From assembly GCF_030718205.1 (NCBI RefSeq), contig NZ_JAUZQF010000011.1:346492-410491 (forward strand): a stretch of DNA of 64,000 bases. The letters are read 5' to 3'. Both the position numbers and the translations under genes were made by a program. This document shows positions 16,976 to 25,416 of the stretch, piece after piece. A model generated the notes under the pieces. The model was not told where the DNA came from and did no database searches. It saw only the letters and a list, made by a program, of their open reading frames with translations. Position 1 is the first letter of the stretch, and each line of letters starts with the position of its first letter. Source of the stretch: Nonomuraea turcica (GTDB taxonomy: Bacteria > Actinomycetota > Actinomycetes > Streptosporangiales > Streptosporangiaceae).

Positions 16976-17371
16976 TTACGCGTCGAGGTCGTCGGCGACG
17001 GCCCTCAGCACCTGCGCGATCTTCTTGGCGTGCGCCGCGTCCGGATGCTTGCCCCGCTGATACGAGGTCGAGATCTCATCGAGCAACTTGATCAGATCCT
17101 CGACGATGACGACCATCTCGTCCGGCTTCTTCCGCTTGGCCTTGGGCTTGGGCTTGGCCAGGGTCGGTGGCTGCTCCAGGATCCTGACGGAGAGCGCCTG
17201 CTGGCCGCGGCGGCCCTCGGCCACCCCGAACTCGACCTTTTGGCCGGGCTTGAGCGGGCCTGCGCCGGTGGGCAGCGCGGAGGAATGCACGAAGACCTCA
17301 CCGCCGTCGTCGCGGGTGAGGAAGCCGAAACCCTTGTCGGCGTCGTACCACTTGACCTTGCCACTCGGCAC
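16976..17371 (-). CDS. Cold-shock domain protein with C-terminal extension
   Basis: The 131-residue protein starts with a CspA-type OB fold, residues 1-66, carrying the RNA-binding motifs KGFGFL and VFVH. A basic linker KPKPKAKRKKPDE follows, then a helical C-terminal domain of about 50 residues (VEDLIKLLDEISTSYQRGKHPD...). The CSD should bind single-stranded RNA or DNA; the extension is found in actinobacterial relatives and has no known function. GTG 17371 is chosen because it begins the CSD and has GAGG 7 nt upstream; the longer frame upstream is not family-like. Confidence 0.9.
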   Translation of the reverse strand: MPSGKVKWYDADKGFGFLTRDDGGEVFVHSSALPTGAGPLKPGQKVEFGVAEGRRGQQALSVRILEQPPTLAKPKPKAKRKKPDEMVVIVEDLIKLLDEISTSYQRGKHPDAAHAKKIAQVLRAVADDLDA

Positions 17372-17460
17372 AGGAGGACCTCGTTCAAACAGTCGAAAAG
17401 CTGGATGGATGTAGGTTATGCCCCGATGAGCGCTGGAGCGAGCGCATAAAGGCCGGTGAA

Positions 17461-18081
17461 TTACCGGAGTTCGTCGCGCTGGGACCAACCGGTGTACCAC
17501 GTGGCGAATTCGGTCAGGTCAGACAGGGCCACATCGGCTCCGTGCTCACGCAGCTCTCCCACGGTGTAGGGACCGGTCGCGACGGCCACGCTCACGGCGC
17601 CGCCCGCGCGCGCCGCCTCGATGTCCGCGACATGGTCACCAACATAAGCCGCCGCGCCGAACCGCGCGAGCGCCGATCCCTTGTCCGCGCCGAAAAGCGA
17701 GCCGACCACCTCGTCCACGACCAGGCCGAGCGTCTCGACCGTGCCGACGGCGTCCCGCGGGTTCTTACCGGTCACCACGATGACCCGGCCGCCGGCCGCG
17801 CGTACGGCGGCGATCGCGTCGTATGCCCCCGCCATGGCGGTGTGCACCGGAACCCCCATTTCAGGATAGATCTCCCGATACAGGTCCGCCGCCGCGGCGA
17901 CCTCCTCAGCCGGCAGCCAGTTGGCCAGCTCGACCTCCAGCGGCGGCCCCAGCCGCGAGACGACGGCCGCGCTGTCGATCGGCACCCCCAACCGCACGGA
18001 GAGCTCGTCGAAGACCGCCGCGATGCCCACCCGCGTATCCGCCAATGTCATGTCCAGGTCGAATCCCACCGAAGTCGTCAC
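17461..18081 (-). CDS. HAD family hydrolase
   Basis: This is a phosphatase-type HAD protein of 206 residues. The nucleophile motif DLDMTLAD has Asp8 and Asp10; motif II is VVTGKN near residue 104, the conserved lysine lies in GADKGSAL, and motif IV is YVGDHVADIEAA. A four-helix cap lies between motifs I and II, as in phosphoglycolate phosphatase-like members. The natural substrate, probably a small phosphorylated metabolite, cannot be inferred. It lies upstream of the cold-shock gene on the same strand (gap 89 bp). Confidence 0.88.
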   Translation of the reverse strand: MTTSVGFDLDMTLADTRVGIAAVFDELSVRLGVPIDSAAVVSRLGPPLEVELANWLPAEEVAAAADLYREIYPEMGVPVHTAMAGAYDAIAAVRAAGGRVIVVTGKNPRDAVGTVETLGLVVDEVVGSLFGADKGSALARFGAAAYVGDHVADIEAARAGGAVSVAVATGPYTVGELREHGADVALSDLTEFATWYTGWSQRDELR

Positions 18082-18181
18082 AGGTGCAGGATGCCAAACC
18101 CTCTTCTCCTCCGCATAACGCCCCTTGTTGTGGGACTGTTGGAATGGGAAGAAAGGAATTACTTATCGGAGAGGAGCGGTC

Positions 18182-18577
18182 GTGACCGACACCCCCAAAC
18201 CGCCGCAGACCGGAGATCGCCTCGTCGCCTCCTCCGCTCCCGCCCGCCCGCACAGGCCCGCGAGACACCTCGGGTCACCGGTCACCCCATGGCAGCGTGT
18301 CGTGTCGTCCCTGGCCACCCTGGTGCGGCTGGCCTCCAGGGTGGCGGCGCTCTCTCTCGTGCTGTACGCGCTGTTCACGGTCTTCCGGGCCAACCCCGCC
18401 AACGTCTGGTACCAGTTCGTCGAGTCGCTCGCCGCATCGCTGTCCCTGGGCCTGGCCAACCTGTTCCAGCTCGCCGAGCCACGCTGGACGACGCTCGTCA
18501 ATTACGGACTCGCCGCGGTCGTCTGGTTGATCATCGGCTCCGCCCTGGCGAGCCTGATCCGGCGCGCAGCTCCGTAA
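18182..18577 (+). CDS. Small membrane protein of unknown function
   Basis: The 131-residue protein has a Pro/Arg-rich cytoplasmic N-terminus (about 35 residues), a first hydrophobic segment (about 40-62) and a second segment near residues 76-92. A C-terminal membrane helix (about 105-125) ends in RRAAP. GTG 18182 is preferred because GGAGAGGAG lies just upstream. It precedes a TetR regulator by 34 bp on the same strand, so the two may be cotranscribed. No domain recognised. Confidence 0.65.
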   Translation: MTDTPKPPQTGDRLVASSAPARPHRPARHLGSPVTPWQRVVSSLATLVRLASRVAALSLVLYALFTVFRANPANVWYQFVESLAASLSLGLANLFQLAEPRWTTLVNYGLAAVVWLIIGSALASLIRRAAP

Positions 18578-18611
18578 CGACTACTCTCGATGCGGAGGTA
18601 TCAGGATAGAC

Positions 18612-19229
18612 ATGACCAGATCTACCCGTGAGCGGATCATCGATGAGTCCCTGCGGCTGTTCGCCGAGCGGGGCTACTCCGCCACTTCCGTGGCCGAGAT
18701 CGAGGCCGCCTCAGGGCTGTCTCCTGGCGCCGGTGGCCTCTACCGGCACTTCAAGTCCAAGTACGAGGTGCTCGCCGCGGCGATCAACGAGCACGCCGCC
18801 CGCACCAGGACGCAGGTGGCCGAGAGCCTCGCCGAGCTGAGCGGCATGGAAGCCTCCGTGGATCTGGAAGAGCGCCTGTCGCTGCTCTGCCGGGCCGGGC
18901 TGGCCAAAGTACGCGAGGAGTCGGAGCTGACCCGGGTGTTCTTCCGCGACCTGAGCCAGTTCCCCGAGCTGGTGGCCGTCGTCCGCGAGGGGCTGCTGCA
19001 GCCCATGTTCGACGCGATCGTCACCTGGTTCCGCGCGCAGCCCGAATACCGCGACGCCAAACTCGACTGGACGGGCATCTCGGCGGTGCTCGGCGGCGCC
19101 GTCGTGCATTACCGGCTGTTCCAGGAGACCGTGGGCGAGCTCCCCGGCCATGCGGAAAAGGACCAGTTCGTGGCGGCCTGGGTACGTCTGGCGGTCGGTC
19201 TGCTCCCGAGCCCGGCACCGGTCAGCTGA
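18612..19229 (+). CDS. TetR/AcrR family transcriptional regulator
   Basis: The 205-residue repressor has the N-terminal TetR helix-turn-helix: RERIIDESLRLFAERGYSATSV, then EIEAASGLSPGAGGLYRHFKSK at about residues 28-50. The C-terminal ligand-binding domain (TetR_C type) has no recognisable ligand signature. GGAGG lies 13 nt before the ATG. Its target may be the upstream small membrane gene or a distant gene; no palindrome was identified with confidence. Its 3' end overlaps the convergent membrane gene by 8 bp. Confidence 0.9.
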   Translation: MTRSTRERIIDESLRLFAERGYSATSVAEIEAASGLSPGAGGLYRHFKSKYEVLAAAINEHAARTRTQVAESLAELSGMEASVDLEERLSLLCRAGLAKVREESELTRVFFRDLSQFPELVAVVREGLLQPMFDAIVTWFRAQPEYRDAKLDWTGISAVLGGAVVHYRLFQETVGELPGHAEKDQFVAAWVRLAVGLLPSPAPVS

Positions 19230-20079
19230 CATCGAGCAGCCGGTAGGCCAGCCACACCACGCCGATGCCCGTACCGATCATGAACATGATGCCGCTCACC
19301 GCCCAGAACTGCGTCAGGAACGCGTTCAGCCCCGGCTCGCTCCCCACGCGCAGGCCGCCTATGAGCACCCCGCCGACCGAGTAGCCGAGCAGCGGCGCGC
19401 CCACCCCGAGGAACCGGTCACGCGGCGCCCAGCTCCCACTGAAGAGCACCACCACCGCGCCGCCCGCCCATACCACCAGCGGAATCGGGAAGATCGCCAG
19501 CAGCGGCAGGTCGAACGGCACCAGCAACGCCGCCACCACCAGGATCACCATCGAGGCCGTCTCGCGCGGGTGTTCTTTGACGATCGTCCTGGCGTCCCTG
19601 CCACCGGTGGCCATCGGGTTCGCGCTCGCCATGGCCGCCCGTCGCAGCCCCGCGAACGGCAGGCCCCTCCCGGGCGATCCGGCGAGCCGCTCCTCGGCGA
19701 CCCTCCGGTACGCCCGCACGCCGGGCGGCGTGTCCCGGTCGTCGACGATCGTGGGGAAACGCCGCGTGGCCGTCGGCCCCTCGGCGCCGCGCTGACCGGT
19801 GTCGGAAGCACTGCCCGCTCCGCCAGCCCCCGCCTGCTCGGCGGCGGCAGCCTCGGCCAGCCTGCGGGCCTCGCGCTCGACCAGCGCCACCGGATCGCCG
19901 AACCTGGCCAGCACCTTCGCCACCTCGCGGGCGTTCTGGCTGCCGCCCCGCTCGACCTCGATCCTGGCCCGCAGCCGCCGGGCGAAGTCCAGCCGCTGGT
20001 CGGCCCGGAGCACGCCGTGGGCCGCGTCCGCGGCCTTGGACACGTAGTTCAGCACGAGCTGGTCCGCGCGCTCTATCAC
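19222..20079 (-). CDS. Hypothetical membrane protein with helical N-terminal domain
   Basis: The 285-residue protein begins IERADQLVLNYVSKAADAAHG and continues as a charged helical domain to about residue 90. A low-complexity alanine/glycine linker follows, then a basic region and four hydrophobic segments in the last 110 residues. The LDFARRLRARIEVERGG segment resembles DUF1707/HAAS-like N-terminal domains of actinobacterial membrane proteins, but I do not assign a family. The GTG at 20077-20079 is preferred; an ATG at 20112 would overlap the divergent gene's ribosome site. Confidence 0.65.
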   Translation of the reverse strand: MIERADQLVLNYVSKAADAAHGVLRADQRLDFARRLRARIEVERGGSQNAREVAKVLARFGDPVALVEREARRLAEAAAAEQAGAGGAGSASDTGQRGAEGPTATRRFPTIVDDRDTPPGVRAYRRVAEERLAGSPGRGLPFAGLRRAAMASANPMATGGRDARTIVKEHPRETASMVILVVAALLVPFDLPLLAIFPIPLVVWAGGAVVVLFSGSWAPRDRFLGVGAPLLGYSVGGVLIGGLRVGSEPGLNAFLTQFWAVSGIMFMIGTGIGVVWLAYRLLDVS

Positions 20080-20115
20080 GTCAAGCCATGCTGCCCCAAT
20101 CAGGGGGGACATACC

Positions 20116-22455
20116 ATGGCAACGATGGAGTTCACGGAGTGGATCAGGGGGCGTACCGACGAACAGCTGCGGGCGCTCGTTTCCGCGCGCCCTGAGTTGA
20201 TCACTCCGGTGCCCGCTCATCTGGAAGGTTTGGCGTCGCGGGCGGCGAGCCCGTCGGCGGTCGGCAGGGCGCTCGACCGGCTCGACCGCTTCGCGCTCGC
20301 GGTCGTCGAGACGCTGGCCGTGCAGGACGGCCCGGTGCCGAAGGAACGCCTGCGCGAGCTCGTCGGTGCGGCCCTGGAGGACGGTGACGCCGAGCCCGGC
20401 CTGTCCACCGCGCTCGACAGGCTGTGCGACCTCGCCCTGGTCTACGGCACCGACGACGCGCTCGACCTCGGCCCCGGCGTGCGCAAGGTCCTGGAGGACC
20501 CGGCCGGCCTGGGCCCCAGGGCGGTGGACGCGTTCCGGCACCATCCGCCCGAGCAGCTCGACGAGATGGCCGACGACGTCGCCCCGGGCACCGCGGGCTC
20601 GGGCAAGGAGCGTCTGGCGGCCGCGCTGGCCGTCCCCGCCGCGCTGGTCGAGGAGGTGTCGCCCGGGGCCAGAGCGGCGCTCGACCAGCTCGCCTGGGGC
20701 CCGCCTGCGGGCCGCCTGCCCAACGCCAGGCGCGAGGTGCGCCGTGACACGGCCCGCTCCCCCATCGAGGAGCTGCTGGCCCGTGGCCTGCTGGCCGCGA
20801 CCGGTGAGGAGAGCGTGACGCTGCCTCGCGAGGTCGGGCTCTACCTGCGTGGCGGGCGGGTGCACCGCGGCCTGCTGGCCGTGCCGCCGCCGCTCGAGGG
20901 GGCCGTACGCGACCGGCAGCTGGCCGACCGGACGGCGGCCGGGCAGGCGTTCTCGTTCGTCAGGGCGGTCGAGGAGCTCTGCGAGCGGTGGAGCATCGAG
21001 CCGCCGGGCGTGTTGCGTACCGGCGGGCTCGGCGTGCGGGACCTGAAGCGCACGGCAAGTGAGCTGGACCTGCCCGAGTGGGTGGCGGCCCTGGTCGTCG
21101 AGGTGGCGCACGCGGCCGGGCTGGTCGCGGGCGGCGGCGGGGTGGACGGCGAATGGCTGCCGACCCCCGGCTATGACCTGTGGCGGGTCAGGGGTACCGC
21201 GGACCGGTGGGTGACGCTGGCCACCACATGGCTGCAGATGGACCGGGTGCCCGGATTGGTGGGCGAGCGGGACGAGCGGGACAGGCCGCTCAACGCCCTG
21301 CACACCGACCTGCGCCGCTCGTCCGCGCCCGGCGTGCGGGCCGCCACGATGGGCGTGCTGGCGGCGGCGCCGGGCCTGGCGCCCGCGCGCGACTCCGTGC
21401 TGGAACGGCTGGCCTGGGAGCAACCACGCCGCCGCGGCCCGCTGCGCGAGCAGCTGATCGAGTTCGCGTTGCGGGAGGCCGAGCAGGTCGGCGTGACCGG
21501 CCTGGGCGCGCTGTCCGGGCACGGGCGGGCGCTGATCGAGGGCGGGGACGCCCCGGGGTTGCTCGCGCCGCTGCTGCCCGAGCCCGTCGATCACGTGCTG
21601 CTCCAGGCGGACCTGACCGCGGTCGCGCCGGGGCCGCTCACGAGCGAGCTCAACCGCTGGATGACGCTCACCGCCGACGTCGAGTCGAAGGGCGGGGCCA
21701 CGGTCTACCGGTTCAGCGAGGGGTCCATCCGGCGGGCACTGGACGCCGGGCACGGGGGCGAGGAGCTGGTGGCCATGCTGGCCCGGCACTCGGCCACGCC
21801 GGTGCCCCAGGCGCTGTCCTACCTGGTGACCGACGTGGCGCGACGGCACGGACGCATCCGCGTGGGCACCGCGAGCGCGTACATCCGCTGCGACGACCCC
21901 GCGCTGCTCGACCAGATCACCGCCGACCGCCGCTCGGCGGCATTGCGCTTGCGCAGGCTCGCGCCGACCGTGATCGCCTCACGCTCGTCCAGGGCGGCGC
22001 TGGTGGACTCGCTGCGCGCGATGGGGTACGCGCCCGTGGCCGAGTCGCTCGACGGCGACGTGATCATCTCCCAGCTCGACAGCCGCCGCACCGAGGCTGC
22101 GCCGCCGGTCCGCACCATGGCCGCGGCCAACGGCATCGACCTCGAGGTGGTCGCGGCGGCCGTCCGCGCGTTGCGGGCAGGCGACGCGGCGCACCTGGCG
22201 CGGCGCGAGCCCGTGGACGCCCCGAACGGCCGAGTGCCGCGCGGGCCCGCGACCGCCACCATCTCGGCCCTGCAGGAGGCCATCAAGCAGGGCGTACGCG
22301 TGTGGATCGGCTACCTCGACTCGCAGGGCAACGCGACCTCGCGCATCCTGGAGCCGGCCAGGATGGAGGGCGGCTACCTGACCGCGTACGACGAGACCAG
22401 GGCCGCCGTCCACCGCTTCGCCCTGCACCGCATCACGGGCGTGGCAGGCCTCTAG
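20116..22455 (+). CDS. Helicase-associated protein (helicase C3/XPB-N-like domain plus WYL-like end)
   Basis: The 779-residue protein lacks Walker motifs. Its N-terminal half (FTEWIRGRTDEQLRALVSARPEL) and central part match the actinobacterial family called helicase C-terminal domain-containing protein (Helicase_C_3). The end carries a WYL-like beta module, VRVWIGYLDSQGNATSRILEP...LTAYDETRAAVHRFALHRITGV. The partner DNA-repair helicase XPB is encoded 3 kb downstream at 25417-27069. I infer an accessory role in DNA repair or nucleic-acid sensing. ATG 20116 is preceded by CAGGGGGG. It is divergent from the preceding membrane gene and overlaps the next gene's end by 23 bp. Confidence 0.82.
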   Translation: MATMEFTEWIRGRTDEQLRALVSARPELITPVPAHLEGLASRAASPSAVGRALDRLDRFALAVVETLAVQDGPVPKERLRELVGAALEDGDAEPGLSTALDRLCDLALVYGTDDALDLGPGVRKVLEDPAGLGPRAVDAFRHHPPEQLDEMADDVAPGTAGSGKERLAAALAVPAALVEEVSPGARAALDQLAWGPPAGRLPNARREVRRDTARSPIEELLARGLLAATGEESVTLPREVGLYLRGGRVHRGLLAVPPPLEGAVRDRQLADRTAAGQAFSFVRAVEELCERWSIEPPGVLRTGGLGVRDLKRTASELDLPEWVAALVVEVAHAAGLVAGGGGVDGEWLPTPGYDLWRVRGTADRWVTLATTWLQMDRVPGLVGERDERDRPLNALHTDLRRSSAPGVRAATMGVLAAAPGLAPARDSVLERLAWEQPRRRGPLREQLIEFALREAEQVGVTGLGALSGHGRALIEGGDAPGLLAPLLPEPVDHVLLQADLTAVAPGPLTSELNRWMTLTADVESKGGATVYRFSEGSIRRALDAGHGGEELVAMLARHSATPVPQALSYLVTDVARRHGRIRVGTASAYIRCDDPALLDQITADRRSAALRLRRLAPTVIASRSSRAALVDSLRAMGYAPVAESLDGDVIISQLDSRRTEAAPPVRTMAAANGIDLEVVAAAVRALRAGDAAHLARREPVDAPNGRVPRGPATATISALQEAIKQGVRVWIGYLDSQGNATSRILEPARMEGGYLTAYDETRAAVHRFALHRITGVAGL

Positions 22456-23134
22456 CGCCTTCGGCCGCCGGCTCCTCAGCCGGCGTCAGCCCGGCGGCCA
22501 GCCGCACGACCTGCGCGGGCGTGGCCAGGGTCGGCGCCCGGTCCCTGGCCCGGGCGAGCACGTCGGGCGCCAGCCCGGCACGCAGGTCGTACGTGCTCAG
22601 GCACAGGTCGAACAGCTCGCCGGGATCGGGCGCACCCCACGCCTGCTCCACCTCGACGGCCTGGGAGGGGGCGCCGTTCCTGGTGATGACCAGGTATGAG
22701 CCGAGCTCGGCCAGCTTGCGTGCCAGGTTGACCAGCTCGGTCCTGTCGGTGCTGACGGCGATCCAGTCGTGCAGCAGGTACGCCCTGCCGGGCGCGTACT
22801 CGGTCCTGGAGAGGAGCTCGCCGGCGGTCCCGGCCGGCGACAGGACCGTGATCGTCCCCTCGGCCAATGACATGCGTGACAGCAGGGCGATGCCCCCTAG
22901 GCGTTTGCCCGTCTCCTCCTCGCCCACCAGGACGAGCAAGTGATGCGCGGCCAGTCGGCGAACCGCGTCGGCGAAGCAGGGCGGCTCCAAGTAGGACCGC
23001 AGGAGGATGTCGGCCTCCCTCCGGGTCAGGTCTCTGGTGACCGGTCTGACCTTCACCCCTAACCGGTCGGAGATGTGCGTTATGTAGTCGAGGTCGATCT
23101 CGCCCGCTTCAGGCGTATCGGTCACGAAAGTCAC
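22433..23134 (-). CDS. Hypothetical protein with P-loop-like motif
   Basis: The 233-residue protein has an N-terminal segment (about 1-55), then HLLVLVGEEETGKRLGGIALLSRM at about residues 65-88. This looks like a Walker A strand-loop-helix, with GEEETGK followed by Arg where Ser or Thr is normal. WIAVSTDRTELVNLARKLAELGSYLVITRNG near residue 125-155 resembles a Walker B strand region of NB-ARC/STAND NTPases but lacks the acidic residue. It may be the N-terminal NTPase part of a larger family or a degenerate copy. It overlaps the end of the helicase-associated gene convergently. Confidence 0.6.
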   Translation of the reverse strand: MTFVTDTPEAGEIDLDYITHISDRLGVKVRPVTRDLTRREADILLRSYLEPPCFADAVRRLAAHHLLVLVGEEETGKRLGGIALLSRMSLAEGTITVLSPAGTAGELLSRTEYAPGRAYLLHDWIAVSTDRTELVNLARKLAELGSYLVITRNGAPSQAVEVEQAWGAPDPGELFDLCLSTYDLRAGLAPDVLARARDRAPTLATPAQVVRLAAGLTPAEEPAAEGARGLPRP

Positions 23135-23171
23135 CTCGGTGCTAACGAGAAAATTTCCTACAGAAAAATTC

Positions 23172-23200
23172 TTGACCCAACGAGTTTCTTCTTTTTATAC
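23172..23200 (+). promoter_or_regulatory. Vegetative-type promoter
   Basis: TTGACC (23172-23177) and TTATAC (23195-23200) are separated by exactly 17 bp, close to the major-sigma consensus TTGACA-17-TATAAT. It lies in an AT-rich stretch and points toward the acyl-CoA synthetase, whose start is 240 bp downstream. Confidence 0.55.
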
Positions 23201-23278
23201 GAGAGAGTTGCACTGCGTAACCATGCCGCCTGACCAGGCACTTCGCGCGTTTCTCGCATCCAGGGCCACTCACGCTCC

Positions 23279-23308
23279 CCTAGATCTTCCACCTTTACAT
23301 GATCTAGG
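23279..23308. promoter_or_regulatory. Perfect 8-bp inverted repeat in the acyl-CoA synthetase leader
   Basis: CCTAGATC (23279-23286) and GATCTAGG (23301-23308) are perfect inverted arms with a 14-bp spacer. They lie 79 bp downstream of the -10 element, so they could form a leader hairpin or serve as an operator. No regulator is adjacent. Confidence 0.4.
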
Positions 23309-23440
23309 ACCACAAGAAAACACGAACGGCTGCAGAAGCAGATTTATATCTATTTACCGTGTAGTCGCGCACCGCCCACAATGACTAGTCAAGCCGGCCG
23401 AGGGTTGACGGCGCGTCCCCCGTCGCATCAGGTTGGGCAT

Positions 23441-24919
23441 GTGACCGAGCAAACGCTGGGCCAGCTGGCCGAGGAGTCCTGGGACCGCTTCGACGATCAC
23501 GACGCGACATTCTACGAGGGCGTCTGGCACCGCCATCACACGCTTGCCGAGCGGGCGCGCCGGATGTGCGGCGGGTTCGCGGCGGCGGGCATCAGGCCCG
23601 GCGACCGAGTGGTCGTGATGATGGCCAACTCGCCCGAGGTGCCGCTGATCTACCAGGCGCTGTGGGCGGCGGGCGCGGTCGTGACGCCGGTGGTGTTCCT
23701 GGTCGGAGCCGAGGAGCTGCGGCACATCCTCCTCGACAGCGGCGCGGCGGCGATCGTCACCTCCCCTGAGCTGGAGGAGACCGTGCGGGCGGCCGGCGTC
23801 GACCTCCCCGTCTACGTGGACACGGCCGAGCTGGAACGGGCGTCCGAGCACGAGACGGTCCGCAGGGACCCCGGCGACCTGGCCGCGCTCATGTACACGG
23901 GCGGCACCACAGGCAAGGCGAAAGGCGTCATGCTGAGCCACCGCGGCCTCTGGCAGGTCGGCAAGGACGCCTGGGACATGTCCCACCAGGAGGGCAAGAA
24001 CCGCGCGATCGTGCCGGTGCCGCTGTCCCACGCGTACGGGATGATCATCACGGTGGCCTCGATGCACGCCACGGAGCCGCAGCAGGCCGTGCTCATGCGC
24101 TGGTTCGAGCCGAAGGCGTTCCTCCAGCTGGCCGCCGAGCAGCGCGTCCAGTACGGCACCGTCGTGCCCGCCATGCTCCAGATGCTGCTGGCCGAGCCGC
24201 TGGAGTCGCACCCGCTACCCGACCTGTCCTACCTCACCTGCGGGGCCGCGCCGCTCGGCAAGGAGCTGCTGGAGGAGTTCGAGCGCAGGATGCCCGGCGT
24301 GCAGATTCTCGAGGGGTACGGCCTGACCGAGACCAGCGCCGTCACCACGTTCAACCCGCCCGGCCGGCGCCGGATCGGCAGCGTCGGCCTGCCGCTGCCC
24401 GGCTACACGATCACCATTCGCGACGGCGAGGGCGAGCCCATGGAGGTCGGGGACGTCGGCGAGATCTGCGTGTCGGGCGAGTCCCTGATGCTCGGCTACT
24501 GGGGCGAGCACGAGCCCGACCCTGACGGCACCGCGCTGGTCGGCGAGGAGCTGCGGACCGGTGACATCGGCTGCGTGGACGACGACGGCTACCTCTACAT
24601 CGTGGACAGGAAGAAGGACCTGATCATCCGCGGCGGCTTCAACGTGTTCCCGCGCGACGTCGAGGACGCGCTCAACCAGCACCCCGACGTGGTGATGTCG
24701 GGGGTGGTCGGCCGGCCCGAGCCGCGCATCGGGGAGGAGGTCGTGGCGTTCGTTCAGCTCAGGCCGGGCGGTACGGCCACGGCCGAGGAGCTGATCGAGT
24801 GGGCCCGCGACCGGGTCGGCCGGGTGAAATACCCGCGTGAGATCCGGTTCGTCGAGGCGATCCCGGTCACGAGCGTGCTCAAGCTCGACCGCAAGGCGCT
24901 GCGGGCCCGCCTGCCCTGA
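23441..24919 (+). CDS. Acyl-CoA synthetase (AMP-dependent ligase)
   Basis: The 492-residue ANL-superfamily enzyme activates a carboxylic acid with ATP and transfers it to CoA. Motifs in order: the P-loop-like MYTGGTTGKAKGV near residue 150, then EGYGLTETSA near residue 290, the hinge-region aspartate in ELRTGDIGCVDDDGYLYIVDRKKDLI, and the catalytic Lys in TSVLKLDRKAL close to the C-terminus. Chain-length or aryl specificity cannot be read. GTG 23441 is preferred because family members begin near this point; ATG 23381 in frame upstream is the alternative. It is transcribed alone from the AT-rich promoter region. Confidence 0.9.
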   Translation: MTEQTLGQLAEESWDRFDDHDATFYEGVWHRHHTLAERARRMCGGFAAAGIRPGDRVVVMMANSPEVPLIYQALWAAGAVVTPVVFLVGAEELRHILLDSGAAAIVTSPELEETVRAAGVDLPVYVDTAELERASEHETVRRDPGDLAALMYTGGTTGKAKGVMLSHRGLWQVGKDAWDMSHQEGKNRAIVPVPLSHAYGMIITVASMHATEPQQAVLMRWFEPKAFLQLAAEQRVQYGTVVPAMLQMLLAEPLESHPLPDLSYLTCGAAPLGKELLEEFERRMPGVQILEGYGLTETSAVTTFNPPGRRRIGSVGLPLPGYTITIRDGEGEPMEVGDVGEICVSGESLMLGYWGEHEPDPDGTALVGEELRTGDIGCVDDDGYLYIVDRKKDLIIRGGFNVFPRDVEDALNQHPDVVMSGVVGRPEPRIGEEVVAFVQLRPGGTATAEELIEWARDRVGRVKYPREIRFVEAIPVTSVLKLDRKALRARLP

Positions 24920-24997
24920 AGATCTATCGCAGGATCGCGAAGCGAGGTCAGACACATCTCCATTCCGTGATAAGTGTTGACGTGTCTGGAGGTGAAG

Positions 24998-25354
24998 ATG
25001 AGTCAGCAAGATCCGTCGGGGTATCCATCTCAGCCCTATGGCGCCCCCTACGGCGAGCAGCCGCCCCCGGGCTACGGCTACGGATACGGCTATCCTCCGC
25101 CCCCGCGCAGCCAGGGACCGAGCGCCAACGCCATCGTCTCGCTCGTCCTCAACCTTCTCGCCGTCGTGTCCTGCTGCAACATCCTCGGGATCCCCGGCGC
25201 GATCCTCGCCGGGATGGCGATCAGCCGGGCGTCCCGTGAGCCCGAGCGCGCACGTACCATGGTGATTTGGAGCTGGGTCCTGCTGGGGCTCGGCTTCGCG
25301 CTGGGGGTCGCCCTCTTCCTCTTCCTCGGCCTCAGCGGATACCTCAACGACTGA
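24998..25354 (+). CDS. DUF4190 domain membrane protein
   Basis: The 118-residue protein has a proline/glycine/tyrosine-rich cytoplasmic N-terminus with GYGYGYGYP repeats. Two membrane helices follow (about residues 50-72 and 90-112), joined by a PGAILAGMAISRASREPERAR loop, the DUF4190 pattern. The function is unknown. CTGGAGGTG lies just upstream of ATG 24998, which decides the start. It precedes the XPB helicase gene on the same strand by 62 bp. Confidence 0.82.
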   Translation: MSQQDPSGYPSQPYGAPYGEQPPPGYGYGYGYPPPPRSQGPSANAIVSLVLNLLAVVSCCNILGIPGAILAGMAISRASREPERARTMVIWSWVLLGLGFALGVALFLFLGLSGYLND

Positions 25355-25416
25355 TTGCCCGATCGGGGACTGTTCCTGCCGTCGTGTGTGTTGGATAAGG
25401 GTCACCCGTAGGAAGG

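Larger units (their letters stand above)
23135..23440. other. AT-rich gap with promoter, hairpin and a possible 53-codon leader ORF
   Basis: Base composition drops sharply here, with runs such as GAAAAATTC and CTTTTTATAC. Besides the promoter and inverted repeat listed separately, an ATG at 23223 opens a 53-codon frame ending at TGA 23382-23384. That stop overlaps an ATG at 23381 which is in frame with the following acyl-CoA synthetase. The leader frame has only a weak ribosome site (GAGAGAG) and its product matches nothing I know, so I do not call it as a gene. Confidence 0.4.

Noticed and set aside
19150..20115. Upstream extension of the helicase-associated frame
   Set aside because: It runs antisense through the membrane gene at 19222-20079 and encodes low-complexity sequence; CAGGGGGG and ATG 20116 mark the real start.
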